8,413 bases of DNA from SZUA-426 sp041666155 (lineage in GTDB: Bacteria > Spirochaetota > Spirochaetia > Treponematales > Breznakiellaceae), in the NCBI GenBank assembly GCA_041666155.1, contig JBAYHM010000204.1, positions 1 through 8,413 on the forward strand. The letters run 5' to 3'. The stretch's first letter is position 1; each line of letters starts with the position of its first letter. The position numbers and the translations under genes were made by a program. Of the stretch, positions 1 through 6,970 are shown piece after piece. A model generated the notes under the pieces. That model made no database searches, was not told where the DNA came from, and saw nothing but the letters and a program-made list of their open reading frames with translations.

Positions 1-1412
1 AAGAAAAAAAAGCGCTCGATGTCAAACCATCATTGAAATTCCTGGGGAATTACGGCGCGGGTATTGATCCCTCGAACGATCCGATGGTAAAGGAGATTGA
101 AGCGCGCACCGGTTATAAAGTTGAGTATGCCATCCTTCCCCAGGACAAAGCCGATGAGAAATTATTCCTAGAGATGGCGTCCAGTTCTGATTATGATATC
201 GTTAAGCTCGTGCCGAACCAGTATTATAAGCTTCTGAACGAGGGTGCCTTCTTGCCCCTCGACAAACTGCTTGACCAATACGGGCCGAATATCAAAGCGG
301 GGATTCTTCCCGAAAGCTGGAAATTGAGTACGACCAACGGGAATATTTACGCGATCCCGCAGAAATCGGAGCGTCAAAATATTCAATTCAGTTTTGCCAT
401 ACGTCAGGATATACTCGACGAATTAAAATTACCAACGCCCCAAACACTCGACGACTTCTACATGGTATTGTCGGTTATTAAAAAGAACAAACCGCAAATG
501 ATACCTTTTTCCACCTGCGTTGCCGGATCGAATGCGCTTGTCGACTATATGCATACGATCGTCAGCGCTTTCGGTCTATACACCGAGTGGATTGATGTGG
601 ATGGGCGATTGGTTCATAGAAGCCAAATGCCCCAAAACAAGGACTACTTCCAATTCATAGCGAAATTGTACAAGGAAAAACTGCTTGACCCGGACTTCCC
701 GATCAATAAATCGACCAATGTGTATGAAAAATTCAGCTCGGGGCAGGCGGCGGTAGTCGCGTACGGGTGGAATATCGCTCAGATTGTCATTCCGGCGTTG
801 GAGAAAAACGTCCCTAACGCCAAAGTCTCCATCATTCCGCCGTTGAAGGGAAAAGACGGGAAAGCAGGCATCGACGCTTCACTTAAAATGAATTTTTTCA
901 CTGTAATACCGAAAAACTCCAAACACGCAGCTGATGCTATCAAATACATCGACAAAAAGTTCAGTCCGGATAATTTCAAATATTTAGTCATCGGAGAGGA
1001 AGGCGTTACCTTTAGAATGGAAAATAGAAAGTATTATCCCATTATGCCCGCCTTCAATCAAAGACGGAATACCGGCTATTGGTATCTGAACGGATTCGAT
1101 GAAAGAACATATCCGGACATGTGGCTGGCTCGAGTCAGACGAGATGTAAATCTGGGTAAAGCCTACGATGCGATGAACGACGCGTATTTTTCATCTTTCG
1201 CTAAACAGAATCCTGCGGCCTTCGTCCCTTCATTGCCATCACTTACGCGGTATGCATCAGCGCTTAAAAAACTGAATGAAGATTACTTCGTCCGCTTCGT
1301 AGTTGGTGCTGAAAAATTTGAAAGCTATGACAAATATATTGAAACATGGAGAAAGTCCGGGGGCGATGAAATAACCCGTGAAATCAATGATTGGTATAAA
1401 ACCGTCAAATAA
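1..1412 (+). CDS. ABC transporter extracellular sugar-binding protein, LplA/LipO-like (5' partial)
   Basis: The reading frame is open to the left edge of the window (in frame from position 3), so the gene is truncated at its 5' end. The TTG at 33 is an internal codon rather than the real start; the signal peptide and lipobox that this family normally carries lie upstream and are not visible. The remaining roughly 470 residues have the two-lobe layout of family 1 solute-binding proteins. An early lobe contains GAGIDPSNDPMVKEIEARTG, where the residues after the first strand resemble the usual 'N-P...E.TG' opening. A mid-protein segment reads FSSGQAAVVAYGWN (about 730-775), and a late 'GEEGVTFRMENRKYYP' motif (about 990-1040) is typical of LplA/LipO-like lipoproteins. 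By family it would bind a mono- or oligosaccharide outside the cytoplasmic membrane and deliver it to an ABC permease. Those permease genes are not in this window. The FAD oxidoreductase starts 9 bases after the stop, suggesting cotranscription. The substrate cannot be read from sequence. Confidence 0.88.
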   Translation, partial: EKKALDVKPSLKFLGNYGAGIDPSNDPMVKEIEARTGYKVEYAILPQDKADEKLFLEMASSSDYDIVKLVPNQYYKLLNEGAFLPLDKLLDQYGPNIKAGILPESWKLSTTNGNIYAIPQKSERQNIQFSFAIRQDILDELKLPTPQTLDDFYMVLSVIKKNKPQMIPFSTCVAGSNALVDYMHTIVSAFGLYTEWIDVDGRLVHRSQMPQNKDYFQFIAKLYKEKLLDPDFPINKSTNVYEKFSSGQAAVVAYGWNIAQIVIPALEKNVPNAKVSIIPPLKGKDGKAGIDASLKMNFFTVIPKNSKHAADAIKYIDKKFSPDNFKYLVIGEEGVTFRMENRKYYPIMPAFNQRRNTGYWYLNGFDERTYPDMWLARVRRDVNLGKAYDAMNDAYFSSFAKQNPAAFVPSLPSLTRYASALKKLNEDYFVRFVVGAEKFESYDKYIETWRKSGGDEITREINDWYKTVK

Positions 1413-1421
1413 TGTTGAAGC

Positions 1422-2714
1422 ATGGGGGTTCGTATGGCGGAAGCATTACTATATTCGAGATCTGTGCCGGTTACGGAAACCTACGACGTGGTTGTGGTGG
1501 GCAGCGGTCCTGCCGGTATCGCCGCCGCGATCGGCAGCGCGCGGAATAAGGCTAAAACTCTCCTGGTCGAACGCTACGGGATCGTCGGTGGAAACATGAC
1601 AGTCGGCCGTGTAGGCCCGCTCATGGGAAAAATCGGCAAAGGCACTCTGTCTGACAAGCTGAATACCGTTCTGGGCACCAATACCGTTACCGGGCAGGAT
1701 TTTGAAAGCCTAAAGACTTTCCTTAACAACTGGCTTATTAAAGAAGGCGTCGAGCTCTTGCTGCAAACGCCGGTGGTCGACGTAATCGCGGACGGCAATA
1801 CGGTTCAAGGTTTGGTGGTAGCATCAGCATCGGGACCGCGAATTATTAAAGGGGCATGCATAGTCGACGCGTCCGGCGATGGTACCGTAGCGTTCTTGGC
1901 AGGGGCTGAATACGAGCAAGGAAGAGATAGTGATGGTCTGATGCAACCGGTATCACTCATGTTCACCGTAGCAGCCGTTGACGACGCTACGGCGATCGAT
2001 GAGAGAACCGGCAACTACTATGCGAGAAACCCCGATAGCGGGTACAAAGCGCTCGTGGAAAAGGCCCATACCGCCGGAGAATTGCCGAACGGCGTATCCA
2101 TCGTTCGCCTCTACCGAACGGTGAGGTCCGGAGAATGCATCATAAACGCGACTCACCTCTGCGACATCTCGGGAATTTCTCCGCAAGACCTCACCAGGGC
2201 GGAAATCCAGCTTCGGAACCAGATACCTCCGATCTGCGATTTCCTTCGCCACAATGTCGACGGATTCCAGAACTGCTACCTAAAAGACAGTGCCGAAACA
2301 GTAGGTGTCCGGGAAACGCGCAGAATCAAAGGCGAGTATCAATTGACGGATACAGATGTATTGGAGGGACGAAAATTCAACGACGTGGTGGTGCATGATT
2401 GCAACTTCATCATCGATGTCCACAACCCCGCCGGGGCCGGGCAGGCGGAAGATAAACCGGTGCCCAATTACGACATACCCTATCGTTGCCTGATCCCATT
2501 GAAAATAGAAAACTTGATTATGGCAGGAAGATGCATTTCAGGCACACATAGGGCAAACGCCTCGTTCCGGGTCATGAATATTTGTCTCGGTATCGGCCAG
2601 GCGGCCGGCACAGCGGCAGCTATTTCCGCTTTAACGGGGACATCCCCGCGAAAGGTCGATTATCACATCGTGCAAAAAGCGTTGACGGCAGACGGAGTCG
2701 TCCTGTTCGACTGA
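1422..2714 (+). CDS. FAD-dependent oxidoreductase (FAD_oxidored family)
   Basis: A 430-residue soluble flavoprotein. The N-terminal Rossmann dinucleotide-binding motif is VVVVGSGPAG (residues 23-32, glycines 27, 29 and 32), with the ribose-binding acidic residue at E50 (LLVE) followed by the G-I-V-G-G-N-M segment (53-59). Further FAD-family hallmarks are IVDASGDG (147-154), GVRETRRIKGEY (295-306) and the C-terminal FAD-closing block LIMAGRCISGTHRA (365-378), followed by a glycine- and alanine-rich helix (390-400). This combination is typical of the FAD_oxidored family (Pfam PF12831), whose members are often encoded beside sugar uptake or polysaccharide-degradation genes and mostly lack a proven substrate. 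There is no signal peptide, so it is probably cytoplasmic. It begins 9 bases after the sugar-binding protein stop and probably shares its mRNA. Start choice is uncertain: ATG 1422 has only a weak GAAG upstream, while ATG 1434 (426 residues) has a GGGGG run 5 bases before it. I infer oxidation of a sugar-derived compound, without evidence for which one. Confidence 0.85.
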   Translation: MGVRMAEALLYSRSVPVTETYDVVVVGSGPAGIAAAIGSARNKAKTLLVERYGIVGGNMTVGRVGPLMGKIGKGTLSDKLNTVLGTNTVTGQDFESLKTFLNNWLIKEGVELLLQTPVVDVIADGNTVQGLVVASASGPRIIKGACIVDASGDGTVAFLAGAEYEQGRDSDGLMQPVSLMFTVAAVDDATAIDERTGNYYARNPDSGYKALVEKAHTAGELPNGVSIVRLYRTVRSGECIINATHLCDISGISPQDLTRAEIQLRNQIPPICDFLRHNVDGFQNCYLKDSAETVGVRETRRIKGEYQLTDTDVLEGRKFNDVVVHDCNFIIDVHNPAGAGQAEDKPVPNYDIPYRCLIPLKIENLIMAGRCISGTHRANASFRVMNICLGIGQAAGTAAAISALTGTSPRKVDYHIVQKALTADGVVLFD

Positions 2715-2720
2715 AGAGAA

Positions 2721-2755
2721 AGGCCCTTGGGCGGGGCTCTCACTTACCGGGGCCT
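2721..2755. terminator. possible GC-rich inverted repeat at convergent gene ends
   Basis: AGGCCC (2721-2726) is complementary to GGGCCT (2750-2755), with a 23-base GC-rich loop that could pair internally. It lies at the junction where the flavoprotein gene and the HAD gene converge, 6 bases after the former's stop, and it overlaps the last codons of the latter. There is no clear T-tract on the plus strand; on the minus strand the repeat is followed by a short pyrimidine-rich stretch (TTTCTCTT). A role as a bidirectional terminator is a weak inference. Confidence 0.25.
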
Positions 2756-3385
2756 CGCCTTCATTCCGTAATCCGCCGCGCCGAACAGGTCAAGCGTACC
2801 TGTCCGCCACTCTTCGTGCGCTTCCATCACCAAGCGCTCCACGTCGTTCCAGGAATCCGCGCGCGGACCCGACAAAAGCCGGTTGGTGGAATTGCTGAAT
2901 ACGATGGTCCGGCACCCCTGATCGCGCAGTCGTTCAACATTGCTCGGCGAATCGTCGATGTAGACGTGAGCGCCGACCGCGCCCTTATCCTTCATGAAAC
3001 AGAGGTCCCAGTACGGAATGTCGTACGCGTCCAGCCATTCCACCGTCTGGGTTATCGATTCCTTGTGAAAATACTTCAAAAATAGTCGATGAGTGATGAT
3101 CCTGATTCGTATGCCGCGCATCGATAATTTGCGTAAAGTCGCCGGGGCGTCCTTGATCGGTTTGAGCACGCGGAAAAGATCGCGCTGGGTTACCGCGAAA
3201 CGGTGCAATTTATCATAGCCGCCATACTCGTCGATTCCCCATTCAGTAAGCCCGAATGAAACTTCTTTCTCCAGAGACTCAACGGGTCGATCCAGCCACT
3301 CGGCGGCGATGCCGCGCATGGAACCGTAGAAATCACCGACTACACCATCCAGATCGACGCCAAGAATAAAAATGCTCTCGTCCAT
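2744..3385 (-). CDS. HAD-superfamily phosphatase, 5'(3')-deoxyribonucleotidase (NT5C)-like
   Basis: A 213-residue cytoplasmic protein with the full set of haloacid dehalogenase motifs. Motif I is GVDLDGVVGDF (residues 9-19), with nucleophile D11 and acid/base D13. Motif II ends the strand IRIIT with T98. Motif III is a lysine near 132-134 (MKDKGAVG). Motif IV is VYIDDSP, with metal-ligand aspartates D144 and D145. A helical segment between motifs I and II (about 20-75) fits a C1 cap. The DLDGVV..F form of motif I and the overall length resemble the 5'-nucleotidase, deoxy (Pfam PF06941) group, which dephosphorylates deoxynucleoside monophosphates. Many relatives are uncharacterised, so the substrate is not certain. 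A good ribosome-binding site (AAGGA, 6 bases before the ATG) lies in the 14-base gap after the preceding minus-strand gene, so the two are probably one operon. The C-terminal tail after about residue 190 has no recognised motif. Confidence 0.8.
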   Translation of the reverse strand: MDESIFILGVDLDGVVGDFYGSMRGIAAEWLDRPVESLEKEVSFGLTEWGIDEYGGYDKLHRFAVTQRDLFRVLKPIKDAPATLRKLSMRGIRIRIITHRLFLKYFHKESITQTVEWLDAYDIPYWDLCFMKDKGAVGAHVYIDDSPSNVERLRDQGCRTIVFSNSTNRLLSGPRADSWNDVERLVMEAHEEWRTGTLDLFGAADYGMKARPR

Positions 3386-3399
3386 TACCTATCCTTCAG

Positions 3400-4035
3400 T
3401 TATGATTTGCGAAGAGGGTTGGCAAACCGTTCAACGGCGAGCGTTTCCGGGTCGGCGGCGATCCCCGCGGGCGGCGCGCCGAGCCCCTGTAAAAGCCTGG
3501 CCCAAAAATTGACCTGAGCCGCCGTTGAGGCGACAATGACAAAACCGCGAGACCCGATAGCCGCGACTAAGCGCCCGGCGAGTTTCTCGGAAACGCGAAC
3601 CGGCGTACCGGACACCGCGTCGGAAAACGCGATCGCCGCTTTTTCGGCCTCGGAGAACGATTCCGCCGTCTCAAAGTCCCGATCACCGCGCAATACCGCG
3701 ATTTCGTCGGAACTGATTCCAATCTCCGCAAAATCCTGTCCATTCATATCAACGCAGAAGGGGCAGGAAACCAGATACGATACGCGCAAACGTACCAACG
3801 CGAGCAATCGCCGCGGGGCTTCTTTCTCATCGTGCGCTATGAACGCTTCAAGCAGACTCGCACCGATCAAAGCCTTAGGATAATGCGCAAGAACGCGCAG
3901 ACCGTCCAGGCGTCCGCCCATCCGCTTTTCCGCCGCGGACAATAGAGAACTGAGAGGAAACGGCAAAGGGTCGCGCGGAGGAACGAAAGGCGGTGCGTTT
4001 ATCGAACAATGGGGGGACTCGGATGGTTTATCCAT
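3400..4035 (-). CDS. carboxymuconolactone decarboxylase / AhpD-like family protein
   Basis: A protein of 211 residues from ATG 4035. Its core runs from LRVLAHYPKALIGASLLEA through LVRLRVSYLVSCPFCVDMNG, which is the typical helix-CxxC-helix of the carboxymuconolactone decarboxylase/AhpD fold (Pfam PF02627). The CxxC cysteines are C91 and C94. The residue at the place of the usual downstream histidine of AhpD-type relays is N98, so peroxidase-partner chemistry like that of AhpD is not assured. A second helical half (about 125-185: FSEAEKAAIAFSDAVSG, then VASTAAQVNFWARLLQGLG) resembles the 'alkylhydroperoxidase-related' branch. There is no signal peptide. Start choice is unclear: a GTG at 4089 would add 18 residues, but neither start has a well-placed ribosome-binding site. 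I prefer the ATG because the family usually begins about 25-40 residues before the first conserved helix. It is the first gene of a two-gene minus-strand unit with the HAD phosphatase. A thiol-redox or detoxification role is an inference. Confidence 0.75.
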   Translation of the reverse strand: MDKPSESPHCSINAPPFVPPRDPLPFPLSSLLSAAEKRMGGRLDGLRVLAHYPKALIGASLLEAFIAHDEKEAPRRLLALVRLRVSYLVSCPFCVDMNGQDFAEIGISSDEIAVLRGDRDFETAESFSEAEKAAIAFSDAVSGTPVRVSEKLAGRLVAAIGSRGFVIVASTAAQVNFWARLLQGLGAPPAGIAADPETLAVERFANPLRKS

Positions 4036-4123
4036 ATGGAAAGAGTATGAGCCGGATAATCTTTCGCGTCCAGAACCTCCCTTGGACACTCCCTAGCGAA
4101 TCAAGCTCAAAAAACGTGTTATG

Positions 4124-4143
4124 CTTGAAAACAATTATTCAAG
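4124..4143. promoter_or_regulatory. perfect 6-bp inverted repeat overlapping the ribosome-binding site
   Basis: CTTGAA (4124-4129) and TTCAAG (4138-4143) are perfect reverse complements separated by 8 AT-rich bases. The right arm overlaps the AAGGAG Shine-Dalgarno sequence of the gene starting at 4155. In DNA this could be an operator; in mRNA it could form a weak hairpin that partly hides the ribosome-binding site. The surrounding region (4036-4154) separates two divergent genes and must hold their promoters, but I find no convincing -35/-10 pair on either strand. Confidence 0.35.
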
Positions 4144-4146
4144 GAG
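4141..4146 (+). promoter_or_regulatory. ribosome-binding site fixing the start at 4155
   Basis: AAGGAG sits 8 bases before ATG 4155. It decides the start, because the reading frame is open back to an ATG at 3993, inside the divergent gene. The 54 residues of that extension lack signal-peptide character, whereas translation from 4155 opens directly with a clean signal peptide. Confidence 0.85.
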
Positions 4147-4154
4147 AATTGAAA

Positions 4155-4724
4155 ATGAGAAAATTTTTAAGCGCGTTAATTCTTTTCATCGCAATCGGAT
4201 CGTTTGTGTTCGCTCAGGATACGAAAAAAACGATTTTTCCACGAATAGAACTTGATGCCGGAGCGGGTCTTTCTTTCGGACTGATGCAAGCTACCGGGAA
4301 CTCAACGACCGACACACTGGCGGGGCTCGCCACTTTTTTCGCTACCCTTCGGGGCAGCGCCTACGGGGCGCTCAGATATACCCTTACCGAACAGCTCAGC
4401 ACCGGAACCCGGATCGGAGTGTATGCCGTCCAATATGATAACAATGGAGTCTCAACATTTTTGATCGATTTTCCCGTCCACGGCTTGCTTCGCTTCAGTC
4501 TGGGATCGTTCGCGATAGAAGGCTTCGGCGGCTACTATTTCAGCATGTTACAGAGCCCGACCTACAATTTCGGCGGGCTTGAAATCGGCGCGAAACTCTT
4601 TCTCGGCGGACTCTACGCCTCATACTCGTATGTCGCCGCTACTCTCCCTTACAACCGGATAGAAGTCGGTTTTCAAATGACGAGCATCATGAGTTGGCCT
4701 AAAGTTGATCCCTTAACCCTATAG
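4155..4724 (+). CDS. secreted small beta-barrel-like outer-membrane protein, function unknown
   Basis: A 189-residue protein starting with a classical Sec signal peptide: MRK, a hydrophobic core LSALILFIAIGSF, and a probable signal peptidase I site after FVFA (residue 20), leaving mature QDTKK. The mature part consists of alternating amphipathic stretches rich in Gly, Tyr, Phe and Leu (for example IELDAGAGLSFGL, GALRYTLTEQLSTGTRIGVYAV, LLRFSLGSFAIEGFGGYYF, GAKLFLGGLYASYSYVAA, RIEVGFQMTS). This pattern, about eight candidate strands, fits a small outer-membrane barrel. The final residues (KVDPLTL) do not end in the usual aromatic residue, so barrel assembly by the standard C-terminal signal is unproven. 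I do not recognise a named family. Its start is set by the AAGGAG site at 4141. It is divergent from the AhpD-like gene and convergent with glgX (16 bases between ends, with no terminator hairpin that I can see). It appears to be a single-gene unit. Confidence 0.78.
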   Translation: MRKFLSALILFIAIGSFVFAQDTKKTIFPRIELDAGAGLSFGLMQATGNSTTDTLAGLATFFATLRGSAYGALRYTLTEQLSTGTRIGVYAVQYDNNGVSTFLIDFPVHGLLRFSLGSFAIEGFGGYYFSMLQSPTYNFGGLEIGAKLFLGGLYASYSYVAATLPYNRIEVGFQMTSIMSWPKVDPLTL

Positions 4725-4740
4725 GAATGTTGATCGATAC

Positions 4741-6894
4741 TTATATGTTTTTTGAAATCAGCACCACGACGCTACGCCCTCGTAAAAGGTATTCTTTTTG
4801 GGTCGGTATGTTTTTTTCGGAACCAGGGGCGACGATATCGTTCGGAGAAGCCTTGGCTGTATCAATGGCTCGGAACCAGACCGTACCCTCGACCGGCGGC
4901 GCGAGAATGAAAGGACATTGGTCGGCACCGGCGTTGAACAGGACATAGAAGTCGTTATCGTCACGGTCGGCAAAAGTATCGGCCTTACTTCCGTCGAGCC
5001 GGAAAGCGAGCCGTTTGTCGCAACGCGCCCAATCGGGGCTTTCGCCTTTTTCGTCGTACCAGGTGATATCCGGCAACGCGTTGTAATTGCCGTCTTTTCC
5101 AGTAAAAAATTCCGGGCGCAAAAAAGCGGGATGCTTCATCCGGAAAGCGATAAGTCCCTTCACGAAACGAAAAAGACCCGCTTCACGTTTCAATAAATTC
5201 CAGTCATACCAGGATACTTCGTTATCCTGACAATAGGCGTTATTGTTTCCGTATTGCGTTCTGCGAATCTCGTCGCCGCCGAGTATCATAGGCGTTCCCA
5301 ACGATAAAAGTTGAGTCGCGAACATGTTCTTGATTTGGCGGGAGCGAATTGCCTCAATCGTCGGATTTGCCGCTAACCCTTCAATACCATAATTGCTGCT
5401 CCAGTTGGCATTTCCACCATCCCGATTCTCTTCGCCGTTCTCCTCATTGTGCTTTTCCGTGTAACTTACCAGATCATTCAACGTGAATCCATCATGACTT
5501 GTAATAAAATTTATTGAATGAAACGGCTTACGGCCGTCCCGAAGATACAGGTCGGAACTCCCGGAAAGACGCGTGGCGAAATGCTGCGCCTGGTGCATGT
5601 CGCCTCGCCAGAATTTACGTATGTCGTCGCGGTACCTGTCGTTCCATTCCGCCCACCGGCCGCCCGGAAACCAGCCAACCTGATAAGCGCCGCCCGCGTC
5701 CCAAGCTTCGGCGATGATTTTTGTATGACGCAGGACGGGATCTTCGGCAATACGCTCAAGAACAGGAGGATTCTCCATGAGGTGACCCTGCTGATCACGC
5801 CCGAGAATCGAACCGAGATCAAAACGGAATCCGTCCACGTGCATTTCCACTACCCAGTACCTGAGACACTCGATGATGAAGGTCCGCATGACCGGATGGT
5901 TGCAATTGAGCGTATTTCCGCAACCGGAATAGTTTTTGTAGAAGCGTTTGTTGTCGTCCAACATGTAATAAACCGTGTTATCGATGCCTCGGAAAGAAAA
6001 AGTCGGTCCCAGCTCGTTTCCTTCGGCGGTATGGTTGAACACGATGTCGAGAATGACTTCAATTCCCGACTTATGCAGTTCACGAACCATTTCCTTGAAC
6101 TCGCGGACTTGGCCACCGAGTTCCTTGCTTACCGCGTAAGAACTCTTCGGAGCGAAAAACGCCACCGTACTGTATCCCCAAAAATTTCTTAGTGGCTCAC
6201 CGGTGCGCGGATTGGTTCTAGGGAGTTCATTCTCATTGAATTCCTGAACGGGAAGGAATTCAACGCCCGTCACGCCAAGCTCCTTGAGGTAGGGTATCTT
6301 TTCGATAACTCCAAGGTACGTCCCCGGATGAGCTACTCCGGAACTTTTATGAGCGGTTAGTCCACGAACATGGGTCTCGTAAAGGATGGAAAAACGCAAA
6401 GGATAATTGATCGGGCGGTCCCCTTGCCAATCGAAATCGTCGTCAATCACCACGCACTTCGGATGATTTTCAGCATCATCCTCATAGGAAAATGAAAGAT
6501 CGCTCGCGTCCATATTCGGGTTGTAACCCATTGCGGCAAGAATATCCCATTGAGAATGTTCCGTGAGCGCTTTGGTATAGGGATCAATTAGCATTTTGTA
6601 AGGATTGAAACGATAACCTTTTTCAGGAATATACGGTCCGTCGACTCGATACAAGTACAAGGTCCCGGCGCCCAGAGTACGAATTAAGCAATGCCATACG
6701 TCGCCGGTTCGGTTCTTATGGGGATCCAAACGAAGCTCCACCGCTGGAACTAATGAATCGGCGGTTTCAAACAGGACTAGTGTGACAGCCGTCGCGTGGC
6801 GGGAAAATAATGAAAAATTGACGCCATCTCCACTGATGTCGGCGCCGTGCGGTAAGGGTTTACCGGTTTCAACGACGAGATTACTGAAACTCAT
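4741..6894 (-). CDS. glgX: glycogen debranching enzyme, isoamylase/TreX type (GH13_11)
   Basis: A 717-residue cytoplasmic enzyme that hydrolyses alpha-1,6 branch points in glycogen or its limit dextrins. The N-terminus (about 10-100; PLPHGADISGDGVNFSLFS opening and YLYRVDGPYIPEKGYRFNP) is the CBM48-like domain typical of isoamylases. The TIM-barrel follows with all four GH13 regions: I, DIVFNHT (283-289); II, DGFRFDLGSIL (354-364) with nucleophile D359; III, IIAEAWD (393-399) with acid/base E396; IV, TSHDGFTLNDL (465-475) with transition-state D468. The conserved LGTPMILGGDE (532-542) follows. The C-terminal beta domain spans about 640-717. The length is closer to TreX (about 700-720 residues) than to E. 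coli GlgX (657). AGGA lies 7 bases before the ATG, which supports the start. No gene runs in the same direction on either side, so in this window it stands alone and is probably monocistronic. No inactivating change is seen. Isoamylase-type versus strict GlgX chain-length preference cannot be read from the sequence. Confidence 0.95.
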   Translation of the reverse strand: MSFSNLVVETGKPLPHGADISGDGVNFSLFSRHATAVTLVLFETADSLVPAVELRLDPHKNRTGDVWHCLIRTLGAGTLYLYRVDGPYIPEKGYRFNPYKMLIDPYTKALTEHSQWDILAAMGYNPNMDASDLSFSYEDDAENHPKCVVIDDDFDWQGDRPINYPLRFSILYETHVRGLTAHKSSGVAHPGTYLGVIEKIPYLKELGVTGVEFLPVQEFNENELPRTNPRTGEPLRNFWGYSTVAFFAPKSSYAVSKELGGQVREFKEMVRELHKSGIEVILDIVFNHTAEGNELGPTFSFRGIDNTVYYMLDDNKRFYKNYSGCGNTLNCNHPVMRTFIIECLRYWVVEMHVDGFRFDLGSILGRDQQGHLMENPPVLERIAEDPVLRHTKIIAEAWDAGGAYQVGWFPGGRWAEWNDRYRDDIRKFWRGDMHQAQHFATRLSGSSDLYLRDGRKPFHSINFITSHDGFTLNDLVSYTEKHNEENGEENRDGGNANWSSNYGIEGLAANPTIEAIRSRQIKNMFATQLLSLGTPMILGGDEIRRTQYGNNNAYCQDNEVSWYDWNLLKREAGLFRFVKGLIAFRMKHPAFLRPEFFTGKDGNYNALPDITWYDEKGESPDWARCDKRLAFRLDGSKADTFADRDDNDFYVLFNAGADQCPFILAPPVEGTVWFRAIDTAKASPNDIVAPGSEKNIPTQKEYLLRGRSVVVLISKNI

Positions 6895-6970
6895 AGATAA
6901 ATCCTAACACAATTCACCCTACTGTGCCCGCTATTTTAGGCCGATATGAATATGAGGGGTACTAAAAGTA
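6895..6970. promoter_or_regulatory. divergent intergenic region between glgX and the three-domain regulator
   Basis: These 76 bases must hold promoters for both divergent genes unless transcription starts further inside. I see the ribosome-binding sites (AGGA for glgX; GAGGGG at 6954-6959, spaced 11 bases from ATG 6971), a spaced inverted repeat CCTAA (6903-6907) / TTAGG (6936-6940), and CACA (6908-6911) / TGTG (6923-6926). None matches a known operator closely, and no good sigma-70 -35/-10 pair is visible. Assignment as a shared control region is positional. Confidence 0.45.

Noticed and set aside
33..35. TTG as true start of the sugar-binding protein
   Set aside because: The frame remains open to the window edge, no ribosome-binding site precedes the TTG, and a start here would remove the signal peptide expected for this family.
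2582..3085. Plus-strand open frame of 167 codons spanning the flavoprotein end and HAD gene
   Set aside because: It overlaps two well-supported genes, its product is Arg/His/Pro-rich without a recognisable motif, and it crosses a convergent junction.
3536..3883. Plus-strand open frame of 115 codons
   Set aside because: It is antisense to the AhpD-like gene including its CxxC region, with Ser/Thr/Ala-rich composition typical of a shadow frame.
3993..4154. N-terminal extension of the secreted protein to ATG 3993
   Set aside because: It would overlap the divergent gene and bury the signal peptide internally. ATG 4155 has a proper AAGGAG site and opens directly with the signal sequence.
4725..4740. 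Terminator between the secreted protein gene and glgX
   Set aside because: There are only 16 bases with no GC-rich stem; the T-run at about 4747-4752 lies inside glgX without a hairpin before it.
5518..6192. Long plus-strand open frame (224 codons) inside glgX
   Set aside because: It is fully antisense to the catalytic core of glgX, whose motifs are all intact. The translated product shows no domain, and the frame has no ribosome-binding site; it is a shadow of a strongly coding region.
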